A stretch of 64,000 nt of DNA from assembly GCF_003044565.1 (NCBI RefSeq), contig NZ_POXG01000002.1:372001-436000 (forward strand), read 5' to 3'. Below, piece after piece: positions 27,274-34,778 of the stretch. The stretch comes from Neisseria sicca (lineage in GTDB: Bacteria; Pseudomonadota; Gammaproteobacteria; Burkholderiales; Neisseriaceae). The position numbers and the translations under genes are program-made. Under the pieces are notes generated by a model. The model saw nothing but the letters and a program-made list of their open reading frames with translations, ran no database searches and had not been told where the DNA came from. Numbering within the stretch: the stretch's first letter is position 1; each line of letters begins with the position of its first letter.

Positions 27274-28062
27274 ATGGGTTTTCTGCAAGGTAAAAAAATC
27301 CTGATCACCGGCATGATTTCCGAGCGTTCCATCGCTTACGGCATTGCCAAAGCCTGCCGCGAACAAGGCGCGGATTTGGCGTTTACCTACGTTGTTGACA
27401 AACTGGAAGAGCGCGTCCGCAAAATGGCCGCCGAATTGGGTTCCGAACTCGTGTTCCGCTGCGACGTTGCCAGCGACGACGAAATCAACCAAGTTTTCGT
27501 TGACTTGGGTAAACATTGGGACGGCCTCGACGGTTTGGTGCACGCCATCGCGTTTGCCCCGAAAGAAGCCTTGAGCGGCGACTTCCTCGACAGTATCAGC
27601 CGCGAAGCGTTTAACACCGCACACGAAATTTCCGCATACAGCCTGCCCGCATTGGCAAAAGCCGCCCGTCCGATGATGCGCGGCAGAAACTCCGCCATCG
27701 TCGCCCTGAGCTACTTGGGTGCGGTTCGTGCGATTCCCAACTACAACGTCATGGGCATGGCAAAAGCCAGCCTCGAAGCAGGCATCCGCTTTACCGCCGC
27801 CTGCTTGGGCAAAGAAGGCATCCGTTGCAACGGCATTTCCGCCGGTCCGATCAAAACCCTCGCTGCCTCCGGCATTGCCGATCTCAGCAAACTCTTGGGG
27901 CACGTCGCTTCCCACAACCCGCTCGGCCGCAACGTAACCATCGACGAAGTCGGCAACACTGCCGCCTTCCTGCTCTCCGAACTCTCTTCAGGCATTACCG
28001 GCGAAATCACTTACGTTGACGGCGGTTACAGCATCAACGCCCTGAACGACGAAGAGGCGTAA
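27274..28062 (+). CDS. fabI: Enoyl-[acyl-carrier-protein] reductase (NADH)
   Basis: A 262-residue FabI, which performs the last reduction of each fatty acid elongation cycle. Family features are [20 protein letters not shown] (NAD-binding, residues 6-25), the catalytic Y147 and Y157 with K164 in [10 protein letters not shown], and [14 protein letters not shown]. The residue corresponding to E. coli G93, where substitutions give triclosan resistance, is alanine here (HAIAFAP instead of HSIGFAP). AAAGGA is a good ribosome binding site. The gene is monocistronic with a terminator about 45 bases downstream. Confidence 0.96.
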   Translation: MGFLQGKKILITGMISERSIAYGIAKACREQGADLAFTYVVDKLEERVRKMAAELGSELVFRCDVASDDEINQVFVDLGKHWDGLDGLVHAIAFAPKEALSGDFLDSISREAFNTAHEISAYSLPALAKAARPMMRGRNSAIVALSYLGAVRAIPNYNVMGMAKASLEAGIRFTAACLGKEGIRCNGISAGPIKTLAASGIADLSKLLGHVASHNPLGRNVTIDEVGNTAAFLLSELSSGITGEITYVDGGYSINALNDEEA

Positions 28063-28105
28063 TGATTTGTAATATTTTGTAGAAAAGACAACTTATTACA
28101 CAAAA

Positions 28106-28164
28106 AACCGTCTGAATAAGTGGTGTAAAAAAGGTACACCGGCTATTTCAGGCGGTTCTTTTTT
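28106..28164 (+). terminator. Terminator of fabI
   Basis: An imperfect hairpin (AACCGTCTGAA facing TTCAGGCGGTT, with an inner GGTGTA / TACACC stem) followed by CTTTTTTC. The outer arms look like a mutated uptake-sequence pair. Confidence 0.7.
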
Positions 28165-28274
28165 CGTATAAAAGGCGGCATATTTCGGGAATTTTGTCAT
28201 AAAAACAAATTTTAACTTTTATGAATTTTATTTAACGAATAAAACGATACTATGCCTGCCGGTTTGGAAAAGCC

Positions 28275-28302
28275 CGTCCGTCACTTCGGACGCACTTTTT
28301 TT
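28275..28302 (+). terminator. Terminator-like hairpin in the mscL leader
   Basis: A GC-rich 6-bp stem (CGTCCG-TCACTT-CGGACG) is followed within three bases by seven T. It lies 45 bases upstream of mscL, after the fabI terminator. It could end a small transcript or attenuate mscL. Confidence 0.55.
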
Positions 28303-28346
28303 ATAAATTTCACTTTCATTATCCACAAACATACAGGAGGACATTT

Positions 28347-28787
28347 ATGTCTATTGCTTCAGAATTTAAACAGTTTATTATGCGCGGCAACGTTATCGAC
28401 TTGGCAGTCGGTATGGTCGTCGGTACTGCGTTCAGCGGCATCGTTAAATCTTTGGTTGACGACGTAATCATGCCCCCTATCGGTCTGTTGATCGGCGGCG
28501 TTGACTTCTCCAACCTGTTCATCACCCTGAAAAACGGTGCGCAAGCACCCGCAGAAGGCTATGCCAACTTGGCAGCCGCTCAAGCAGCCGGTGCTGTTAC
28601 CCTGAACCTCGGTCTGTTCATCAACTCCGTTATCAGCTTCCTGATCATTGCTGCTGCGATTTTTGCTGTTATCAAAGCATTGAACTCCATGAAAAAAGCC
28701 GAAGCGCCTGTTGAAGAAGCACCTGCAGAGCCTAGCGAAGAAGTATTGCTGTTGCGCGAAATCCGCGACTCTCTGAACAAAAAATAA
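28347..28787 (+). CDS. mscL: Large-conductance mechanosensitive channel
   Basis: A 146-residue MscL, a pentameric inner-membrane channel that opens under hypo-osmotic stress. The first helix carries the hallmark [23 protein letters not shown], then [19 protein letters not shown]. The second helix is [25 protein letters not shown], and a charged C-terminal helix ends [17 protein letters not shown]. The AGGAGG ribosome binding site lies 8 bases upstream. It is the last housekeeping gene before the AT-rich defence island. Confidence 0.96.
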   Translation: MSIASEFKQFIMRGNVIDLAVGMVVGTAFSGIVKSLVDDVIMPPIGLLIGGVDFSNLFITLKNGAQAPAEGYANLAAAQAAGAVTLNLGLFINSVISFLIIAAAIFAVIKALNSMKKAEAPVEEAPAEPSEEVLLLREIRDSLNKK

Positions 28788-28806
28788 TCTTTTGAAGATT
28801 TGAAAT

Positions 28807-28852
28807 AAAAGGTCGTCTGAAACCGAATATGCCGTTTCAGACGACCTTTTTT
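28807..28852 (+). terminator. Uptake-sequence inverted repeat, terminator of mscL
   Basis: AAAAGGTCGTCTGAAAC and GTTTCAGACGACCTTTT pair across about 10 bases and end in six T. It is the last uptake sequence before the island. Confidence 0.8.
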
Positions 28853-28869
28853 GTATCCATTTGCTTTCT

Positions 28870-29245
28870 GAGACCTTTGCAAAATTCCCTAGAATCCCAT
28901 AAATTCCCATCAAGATATTTATGTGTAAGAAATCACCTCGTTGTTTACACAATAGTTTGAGAAAAATAAGCCTGTAAAACCTCAAAAGGTGTATCACCTT
29001 TCAAGTCTTATGCGGCTTCACCTTATTATAAAAATTCACAAAGTGGCACAACTCCTTTTGCCGGTGTTCAAAATCCCTAAACAGAAAATATTATGTCATA
29101 TTTCTATCAAGGTGCGATTCACACATTCCGTCTTGCCGTTGGTCTGTGACCGGGCAATGCGAGTAAACTTTGACCGATGTTGCCCCTTCCTACAGGGTAG
29201 AAATCTCCTAAGGCTTGAAATCCCATAGGCACGATCCAATATAGC
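28870..29245 (-). pseudogene. Remnant of an integrase-core (IS481/IS3-like) transposase
   Basis: Read on the minus strand in shifting frames, this stretch encodes FTRIARSQTNGKTECVNRTL (about 29182-29110) and HFVNFYNKVKPHKT followed by a TPFEVLQAYF-like piece (about 29047-28950). These are the C-terminal signatures of DDE integrase-core transposases. Stops and at least two frameshifts break it. GAGACCTTTGCAAAAT at 28870 looks like an insertion-sequence end of the kind seen in Neisseria, though I cannot name the element. It marks the left border of the AT-rich island. Confidence 0.75.
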
Positions 29246-29315
29246 AAAAACAAAACTATTCTGAGTGCATCATAACCCCATCCGTTATGTACTAAAAAAT
29301 TTATGGAGATTGACT

Positions 29316-30248
29316 ATGGCTGACTACAAAAGCGATTACTTAAATTCTGTTCTGGAAAGTTACAGGATGAAACATATTAAAGAGCTAATCAATACATATC
29401 GCACCAAACGAAATGAAATTAAGCTATTTCTAAATAAACAATACGGCAGTCACATTTATGAGCCATTTAATTCAGGTTCATATAAAAAGCACACAGCTAT
29501 CAATACCAAATTTGATTTGGATTTGGTCGTACCATTTAAACGCAATGCTTTTTCAACATTAGAAGACATGTTTGAAGATGTTTTTGAAAAATTAACTGAA
29601 AAATATCAGCATGAAACGACCATTAAAAAACAAGGTGTTTCGATTGGTTTGACTTTTAATGAAGAAGATGAAATTAATATTGATGTTGTCCCTGCAAGAG
29701 AGACAAGTCAAGATTCATTTCCATTAGAAAAAAACTTAAATTTACATAAAACACAAAGTGATGGATATCTTAAAACCAATATTCATGCTCAAATTGAACA
29801 CATTAAAGCCAAAGAAAATGAAAGAAAAGTTATTCGCTTGCTAAAAATATGGAAAGCTTGCCATCAATACAAGTACAAGTCTTTTTTTATTGAACTGCTG
29901 GTGATTAAAGCTTATGCAGAATCATCTCCGCAGGATAATCTATGGGAGCACTTTAAAACTGTTTTAAATTATATCATTGATAATCTTCAGAGCGAAACTT
30001 TTACGCTCAAAGACCCTGGGAACAGCAATAATGATTTGGCATTATCATTAGATAATACAAAAAAAGCCATTCTAGTTTCTCAACTAAAATCCATGTTGCA
30101 ACAAATTGAATCAAATGAGAAGCAAATAGAGTTTTATCTACCATTAAATAAAAAATTTGCTGAAGATAATAACGATGGGAATAAGGCTTATGGCCTTAAA
30201 AGTTCGGTATTAGTTTCAACACCTCCAATTTCACAAAGATTTGGTTGA
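29316..30248 (+). CDS. cdn: CBASS CD-NTase (cyclic oligonucleotide synthase)
   Basis: A 310-residue cGAS/DncV-like nucleotidyltransferase, predicted to make a cyclic di- or trinucleotide on phage infection. The active-site pattern is G54-S55 in FNSGSYKKHTAI, the metal-binding D67 and D69 in KFDLDLVVPF, and the third acidic residue D123 in INIDVVPA. A helical C-terminal half follows. The last residues are SQRFG: a C-terminal glycine is what Cap2 joins to targets in type II CBASS. Start chosen at 29316 because TGGAG lies 7 bases upstream. The cap2 ATG follows the stop after one base. The CD-NTase clade cannot be fixed by eye. Confidence 0.9.
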   Translation: MADYKSDYLNSVLESYRMKHIKELINTYRTKRNEIKLFLNKQYGSHIYEPFNSGSYKKHTAINTKFDLDLVVPFKRNAFSTLEDMFEDVFEKLTEKYQHETTIKKQGVSIGLTFNEEDEINIDVVPARETSQDSFPLEKNLNLHKTQSDGYLKTNIHAQIEHIKAKENERKVIRLLKIWKACHQYKYKSFFIELLVIKAYAESSPQDNLWEHFKTVLNYIIDNLQSETFTLKDPGNSNNDLALSLDNTKKAILVSQLKSMLQQIESNEKQIEFYLPLNKKFAEDNNDGNKAYGLKSSVLVSTPPISQRFG

Positions 30249-30249
30249 T

Positions 30250-31872
30250 ATGAAATTTTCTCAAATTGAATTAGAGCAAACCATTCAATCTATTCAATAT
30301 ATTCAAAATTTATCTGCTCTTTCATTTTCGCAAGAGCAGGTAAGTTTTGATATTACTTTTGATTTTGAAGAATTAGACAACTCAATTGATTTTCATGTCA
30401 TTATCTACCAAGCCTACCCATTAAAAATTAGCGATAGTGAATCCATTCGCTTTTATCTAAAAAATGATGAATATAAAAAATTCAGCCATGTGATGGCTGA
30501 TAATGCTATTTGCTTTCATAATCAGCATTGCGTTATTTTTGAGAAGAAATTACAGCAAGATTTCCAGGCAATCAAAAAATGGATTGTTCAATATATTATT
30601 CATCAAGAAAAAGATGAGCATTATGAGCATCTAATTACTCCAAATCATAGCTATAATGGAGCATATTTTTCCTTTCAGTTTACTGATGTTGATAAATCAT
30701 TTTCTCAAAATGAGATTGGCATTGTTACTAATACTTACTTAACAAAATCAAAATATCAAGATAAGGATATGCACAATTATTTAGTGCAGTCCTTTACACA
30801 TAATATTACTAATAAAAATTGCCAATGGTCATCGTTTTACTCAGGCAAGGAAAACGACTTATTAGGAATTTATATCTTTATTGAAGATAAACCCTCAATT
30901 TATGACAGATTTTCATTTTCAAGCTGGCAAGAATTCAAATCCTTATTTAACCAAGAGATGTTAAGTGAGATTTGGAGAATTACTCTTACCATTCAACAAG
31001 AGCATATACCTATTTTTATTGGATATAATACAAAAAATCAGAACATTCACTGGCAAGTTGCAATGATTGATTTGAAAGACCAATTTTTCAAAAATACGCA
31101 AGGAATATATGAACTTTGCGATAAGCAAATAAACTGGGTTATTTCAAAAAATTCATCCTATCATTATTTTTTTGGAAGAGGTGCGTTTCATCCAAATCTA
31201 ACCTATAAAAAAGTGCTTATTATTGGATTGGGCGCAATTGGAAGTCAAGTTGCAAGGACGCTCGTGCGCGGAGGTTGCACAAATATTACGATTGCTGATT
31301 ATGATATTAAAGAACCAGAGAATATTTGTCGGTCGGAATATAATTTTATACCGCCTTATGAAAATAAAGCAGATGAATTGGCAAGTATTTTGTGGAGTAT
31401 TTCTCCTTTTGTTGAGTTGAATCCCATTCGTAATTTGGTGACGGAATATATTAAATTTGATCTTGCATCAGAATGTCTTAATTTTTTATCAGAGCAATTT
31501 TCAGAATTTGATTATATTTTTGATTGTTCTACCGATGATGATTTAATGTATCTTACAGATAAGTTAGATTTAACCAGTACTATATTTAATTTATCCATAA
31601 CCAATCACGCAAAAGTATTAGTGTGTGGTATTTCACCCAATCATTACCGATTTATTAGGCATCAATTTGATACAATTTTAGAGAATGATGCTTTAGATTT
31701 ATATAATCCTATTGGTTGTTGGAATCCAACTTTTAAAGCATCTTATAATGATATTGCCATTATGGTTCAGTTATCATTAAGAACAATTAACCTAATGATT
31801 CAAGAGAATAATTATCAAAATTTTACTATTCAATATGATGATAATCTCAATTTAAAGGTTGAGAGGTTTTAA
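30250..31872 (+). CDS. cap2: CBASS Cap2, E2-E1 fusion ubiquitin-ligase-like protein
   Basis: A 540-residue protein. The N-terminal part contains a prokaryotic E2-like domain with candidate catalytic cysteines C88 and C94 (AICFHNQHCVIF, C94 more likely). The C-terminal part is an E1/ThiF adenylation domain: KVLIIGLGAIGSQVARTLVRGG (about 321-342), ADYDIKEPENICRSEYN, and the probable E1 catalytic C490 in PIGCWNPTFKAS. In type II CBASS, Cap2 conjugates the C-terminus of the CD-NTase to cellular targets and so primes the synthase. Starts one base after the CD-NTase stop. The in-frame TTG at 30241 is less likely. Confidence 0.88.
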   Translation: MKFSQIELEQTIQSIQYIQNLSALSFSQEQVSFDITFDFEELDNSIDFHVIIYQAYPLKISDSESIRFYLKNDEYKKFSHVMADNAICFHNQHCVIFEKKLQQDFQAIKKWIVQYIIHQEKDEHYEHLITPNHSYNGAYFSFQFTDVDKSFSQNEIGIVTNTYLTKSKYQDKDMHNYLVQSFTHNITNKNCQWSSFYSGKENDLLGIYIFIEDKPSIYDRFSFSSWQEFKSLFNQEMLSEIWRITLTIQQEHIPIFIGYNTKNQNIHWQVAMIDLKDQFFKNTQGIYELCDKQINWVISKNSSYHYFFGRGAFHPNLTYKKVLIIGLGAIGSQVARTLVRGGCTNITIADYDIKEPENICRSEYNFIPPYENKADELASILWSISPFVELNPIRNLVTEYIKFDLASECLNFLSEQFSEFDYIFDCSTDDDLMYLTDKLDLTSTIFNLSITNHAKVLVCGISPNHYRFIRHQFDTILENDALDLYNPIGCWNPTFKASYNDIAIMVQLSLRTINLMIQENNYQNFTIQYDDNLNLKVERF

Positions 31873-32333
31873 TGATTGTTAAAAAATATAAAAACCTTCA
31901 ATTATGTTTTAAACGTCAACTCATTGAAAAAATGACAAAAATAGCAATTCATCATTATCCAAATGAATATGGTGGGTTTCTTTTAGGTTGTTACGCTGAT
32001 GATTTTACTAGATTGTATATTAAAGATTTTTTATTAGTTGATAAATATACCAGCTCATCTGTGGAATTTAGGCGTGAATTAAATTCAAAAATTCATAATT
32101 TTGAAAATATATTCCAAGAAACTGGATTATATTATATAGGTGAATGGCATAGTCATCCCAATGCATCAGCGTGGTATAGTTTGACAGATTTACAAGCAAT
32201 GAATGATATTGTTTCTTGCGATACAGTTCAACTCTATAATCCAGTGCTGCTTATTTTGAGTATTTCTAGCAATAAATTATTAGATTTTAATTTCTTTATT
32301 TTTGATCAAGGTAGGTTGGTTGTTTATGAGTAA
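31872..32333 (+). CDS. cap3: CBASS Cap3, JAMM-type isopeptidase
   Basis: A 153-residue JAB/MPN metalloprotease. The full JAMM set is visible: E32 in NEYGGFLLG, then H93-S-H95-P with S103 and D106 (HxHx7SxxD) in GEWHSHPNASAWYSLTD. Cap3 enzymes cleave the CD-NTase from its conjugates and keep the system in check. Its ATG overlaps the cap2 stop (TAATG), and the nucC start lies 8 bases inside its 3' end, so translation is probably coupled. Confidence 0.92.
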   Translation: MIVKKYKNLQLCFKRQLIEKMTKIAIHHYPNEYGGFLLGCYADDFTRLYIKDFLLVDKYTSSSVEFRRELNSKIHNFENIFQETGLYYIGEWHSHPNASAWYSLTDLQAMNDIVSCDTVQLYNPVLLILSISSNKLLDFNFFIFDQGRLVVYE

Positions 32334-33156
32334 TGTTGATTTATCAGCCTTGTTTCGTGGCATGCAAGGGCAAATGCAAAGCCAATTAAATACTAATCGT
32401 GAATTTATTCATCATCCGGGGTCAAAAGGCGATGCCTTAGAAAATGCTTGGATTGAATGGTTGCAAAATTATTTGCCAAATCGTTATAGTGTAGATAAGG
32501 CAATTGTTATTGATTATCAGGGAAATACCAGTGATCAAATCGATGTTGTTATTTACGATAATTGGTTTACGCCATTTATTTTTAATCAAAATGGCTTTAA
32601 ATACATTCCAGCCGAAGGGGTTTACGCTGTGTTTGAAGTCAAACCTGATATTCGGGGAAATGTAGGTGATATTAATTACATTAAGTATGCAGGTCAAAAA
32701 ATTGCCAGTGTCAGAAGATTAGACCGCACATCAACATCTATGATTAATTCTGGGCAAAAACTACCTGCCCGCCCACTAACAAAAATCATTGGTGGGATTT
32801 TAACCACCACTAATTCTTTCACGCACAGTAATAATGCTACCATTAAGAATCATATCAGATCTTTAACTGATTTAGAGGGAATTGATTTGGGCTGTATTGT
32901 GGACTATGGTAGTTTCTTTGTGCAATATCAAGGGGAAGAAGATACCAATGAGACAGCGGATTTTAGCAAACGAATCTGTGATTATTATCACAATCGAACT
33001 TTTCAATCATTGGTATTTAGTCAGCCTGAAAATTCATTAATCACTTTCTTTATGCAGTTAACCCGTTATTTGCAACAAGCAATCGGAACAGTGCCTGCGA
33101 TTGATTTACAGGCATATATGAATACGATTGGGGAAGAAATTGATAGTGAAATTTAG
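32326..33156 (+). CDS. nucC: NucC-like PD-(D/E)XK nuclease, CBASS effector
   Basis: A 276-residue protein resembling the cyclic-trinucleotide-activated DNase NucC along its whole length. The active site falls at D73 (SDQIDVVIYD), E104 and K106 (GVYAVFEVK), the same numbers I recall for E. coli NucC. Other shared blocks are HHPGSKGDALE at about 29-39, QKIASVRRLDRTS, and the C-terminal GTVPAIDLQAY. NucC trimers pair into hexamers on cA3 binding and destroy the genome of the infected cell. The gene is last in the operon, overlapping cap3 by 8 bases. A start at TTG 32302 is possible but less likely. The protein has an extra loop near 178-235 compared with my memory of E. coli NucC. Confidence 0.88.
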   Translation: MSNVDLSALFRGMQGQMQSQLNTNREFIHHPGSKGDALENAWIEWLQNYLPNRYSVDKAIVIDYQGNTSDQIDVVIYDNWFTPFIFNQNGFKYIPAEGVYAVFEVKPDIRGNVGDINYIKYAGQKIASVRRLDRTSTSMINSGQKLPARPLTKIIGGILTTTNSFTHSNNATIKNHIRSLTDLEGIDLGCIVDYGSFFVQYQGEEDTNETADFSKRICDYYHNRTFQSLVFSQPENSLITFFMQLTRYLQQAIGTVPAIDLQAYMNTIGEEIDSEI

Positions 33157-33270
33157 GCTAAATTTCTTTGATTATTATCAGTCTTTTTATTCATAACAAA
33201 TTGTTTTAAACAAAATCTCTTCAATCCAAATCCACTAACTTTTTAACTTAATGACTATCAACTTTACTGT

Positions 33271-34563
33271 TTACGCCGCATCATACAACCCGCGCACCAC
33301 CCTGCCGATGGCGGCGATGCCTTTTTCCAGCATTTGAGCGTCCTGCGCGATGCTCATGCGGATGCACTCGCGGGCGTGTGGGTAATCCTGCGTTTCGATG
33401 CCGACGAAGAAATGTTCGCCCGGGATAATCAGCGTGCCTTCGGCTTTGAGCATTTCGTACAGGGTTTGCGACGAAACGGGCAGGTTTTCAAACCAGAGCC
33501 ACAGGAAAATCGCGCCTTCGGGTTTGTGGATTCTCAGCGGATACGCGCCCAATTCGCGTTTGAGCAGCAAGACGGCAGTTTGCGCCTGATTGCGGTAAAA
33601 CGGCCGGATGACGTCGTCTGAAAGCTGTTTCAGACGACCATCCTGTAGCAGCGGCGTTGCGATGGCTGCGCCGAAGCGGGTGGGCGACAGGTTCACAATT
33701 GCGTTCAGGCTGCTGACGGCTTTGACCACTTCCGGCGCGGCGACGATGATGCCGGTGCGCACGCCCGGTAAGCCGACTTTGGAAAGGCTGAAGCAGAGGA
33801 TGATGTTTTCGTGCCAATTCAGCGTCACGTCGCTGTAAATGATGTTGGGGAACGGCATTCCGTAGGCGTTGTCGATAATCAGCGGAATGCCGTGTTCTTG
33901 CGCCAAAGCGTCCAGCCGCGCCATTTCGCCGTCGGTCAGCACGTTGCCGGTCGGGTTGGTCGGACGCGAACAGCAAATCGCGCCGATTTTGCCTGCTTTG
34001 AGTTCGGGCAGGCTTTCCAGTGCATCAAAGTCCACGCGGTATTTGAAGAAACCTGCTTCGCCTTCGTGTTCGACCGCTTCGATTTTAGGTTTCACGGAAA
34101 CGAAGTGCTGCCCTTCGACATGCACGTCGGCATAGCCGATGTATTCGGGCGCGAGCGGCAGCAGGATGGCTTTCTCTACGGAAAGGTCGTCTGAAACCTT
34201 GAATTTTCCGCCGAAGAGGTTGAAAAGATAGAAAAACGCGTTCTGCGAACCGTTGGTCAGCGCGATATTGTCGGCGGTCAGGTTCCAGCCGTATTCGCGG
34301 TTGAGGAAGGCGGTCAGCGCGTCAATTAGCGCGGCATCGCCCTGGGGATTGGAGTAGTTGCCGATGTTCTCGACAGCGTGTTCCGCCGCCAGCTTGGAAA
34401 ATACGTCGGCGAACACGGCGTTGACTTCGGCGATCCGCGCCGGATTGCCGCCGCCGAGCATGTTGACGGGCTTGTCGCTTTTGAGCGCGTCGCCGAGGTC
34501 GTCCATAAGTTGCAGGATGCCGCTGTGTTGCGTGAATTTTTCGCCGAATGCCGAGAACTGCAT
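33271..34563 (-). CDS. avtA: Valine--pyruvate aminotransferase
   Basis: A 430-residue PLP enzyme aligning with E. coli AvtA, which makes alanine and 2-oxoisovalerate from valine and pyruvate. Markers are FSAFGEKFTQHSGILQLMDDLG, MLGGGNPARI, ALTNGSQNAFFYLFNLF (about 101-117), SRPTNPTGNVLTD, and K262 in SLSKVGLPGVRTG, which holds the cofactor. Unusually, an inverted pair of uptake sequences lies inside the coding region (33613-33638) and is translated as part of RLKQLSDDV. Another single copy is at 34181-34193. It borders the CBASS island and is convergent with it. Confidence 0.93.
   Translation of the reverse strand: MQFSAFGEKFTQHSGILQLMDDLGDALKSDKPVNMLGGGNPARIAEVNAVFADVFSKLAAEHAVENIGNYSNPQGDAALIDALTAFLNREYGWNLTADNIALTNGSQNAFFYLFNLFGGKFKVSDDLSVEKAILLPLAPEYIGYADVHVEGQHFVSVKPKIEAVEHEGEAGFFKYRVDFDALESLPELKAGKIGAICCSRPTNPTGNVLTDGEMARLDALAQEHGIPLIIDNAYGMPFPNIIYSDVTLNWHENIILCFSLSKVGLPGVRTGIIVAAPEVVKAVSSLNAIVNLSPTRFGAAIATPLLQDGRLKQLSDDVIRPFYRNQAQTAVLLLKRELGAYPLRIHKPEGAIFLWLWFENLPVSSQTLYEMLKAEGTLIIPGEHFFVGIETQDYPHARECIRMSIAQDAQMLEKGIAAIGRVVRGLYDAA
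33613..33638. repeat. Uptake-sequence inverted repeat inside avtA
   Basis: GTCGTCTGAAA-GCTG-TTTCAGACGAC is a perfect 11-bp stem with a 4-base loop, in the middle of the avtA coding frame. Paired uptake sequences are normally intergenic. Confidence 0.9.
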
Positions 34564-34712
34564 GATGACTCCGTGTAAATATGATTGGCGGGGATTATAT
34601 CAGCTTGATATGTCGAGGGGTCGTCTGAAAATGAATGTGGCGGATTTTAGCCACAACCGCTCCGACACGGGGGATGTGTGACCGCCATTCATCCGCCCTG
34701 CCCTCTCAAAAA

Positions 34713-34749
34713 TTCAGACGACCCGATGAATCTCATCGGGTCGTCTGAA
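34713..34749 (-). terminator. Extended uptake-sequence hairpin, terminator of mraY
   Basis: A perfect 17-bp stem (TTCAGACGACCCGATGA and its complement) with a 3-base loop, 30 bases past the mraY stop on the minus strand. Confidence 0.75.
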
Positions 34750-34778
34750 AATGTGAAAGTCGGAAAAAGGGAAGAAGC

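Larger units (their letters stand above)
28788..29315. other. Gap between mscL and the defence operon
   Basis: This 528-bp stretch holds the mscL terminator, the transposase remnant (28870-29245) and, in its last 70 bases, the presumed promoter of the operon. Confidence 0.75.
29265..33250 (+). other. AT-rich defence island: type II CBASS operon
   Basis: Four genes on one strand, with 1-bp spacing or overlaps, make up a cyclic-oligonucleotide anti-phage signalling system: CD-NTase (cyclic nucleotide synthase), Cap2 (E1-E2-like ligase), Cap3 (isopeptidase) and a NucC-like nuclease effector. The segment is far richer in A and T than the surrounding DNA and contains no uptake sequence, whereas flanking DNA has one every few hundred bases. 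It lies between mscL and avtA next to a transposase remnant. Foreign origin is inferred from this. Confidence 0.88.

Noticed and set aside
28252..28467. A 71-residue open frame overlapping the mscL start.
   Set aside because: It runs through a terminator-like hairpin and overlaps mscL in another frame, so it is unlikely to be a real leader peptide.
29316..33156. The four-gene operon as a restriction-modification or toxin-antitoxin system.
   Set aside because: There is no methyltransferase and no small antitoxin. The synthase, E1/E2, JAMM and NucC signatures fit CBASS much better.
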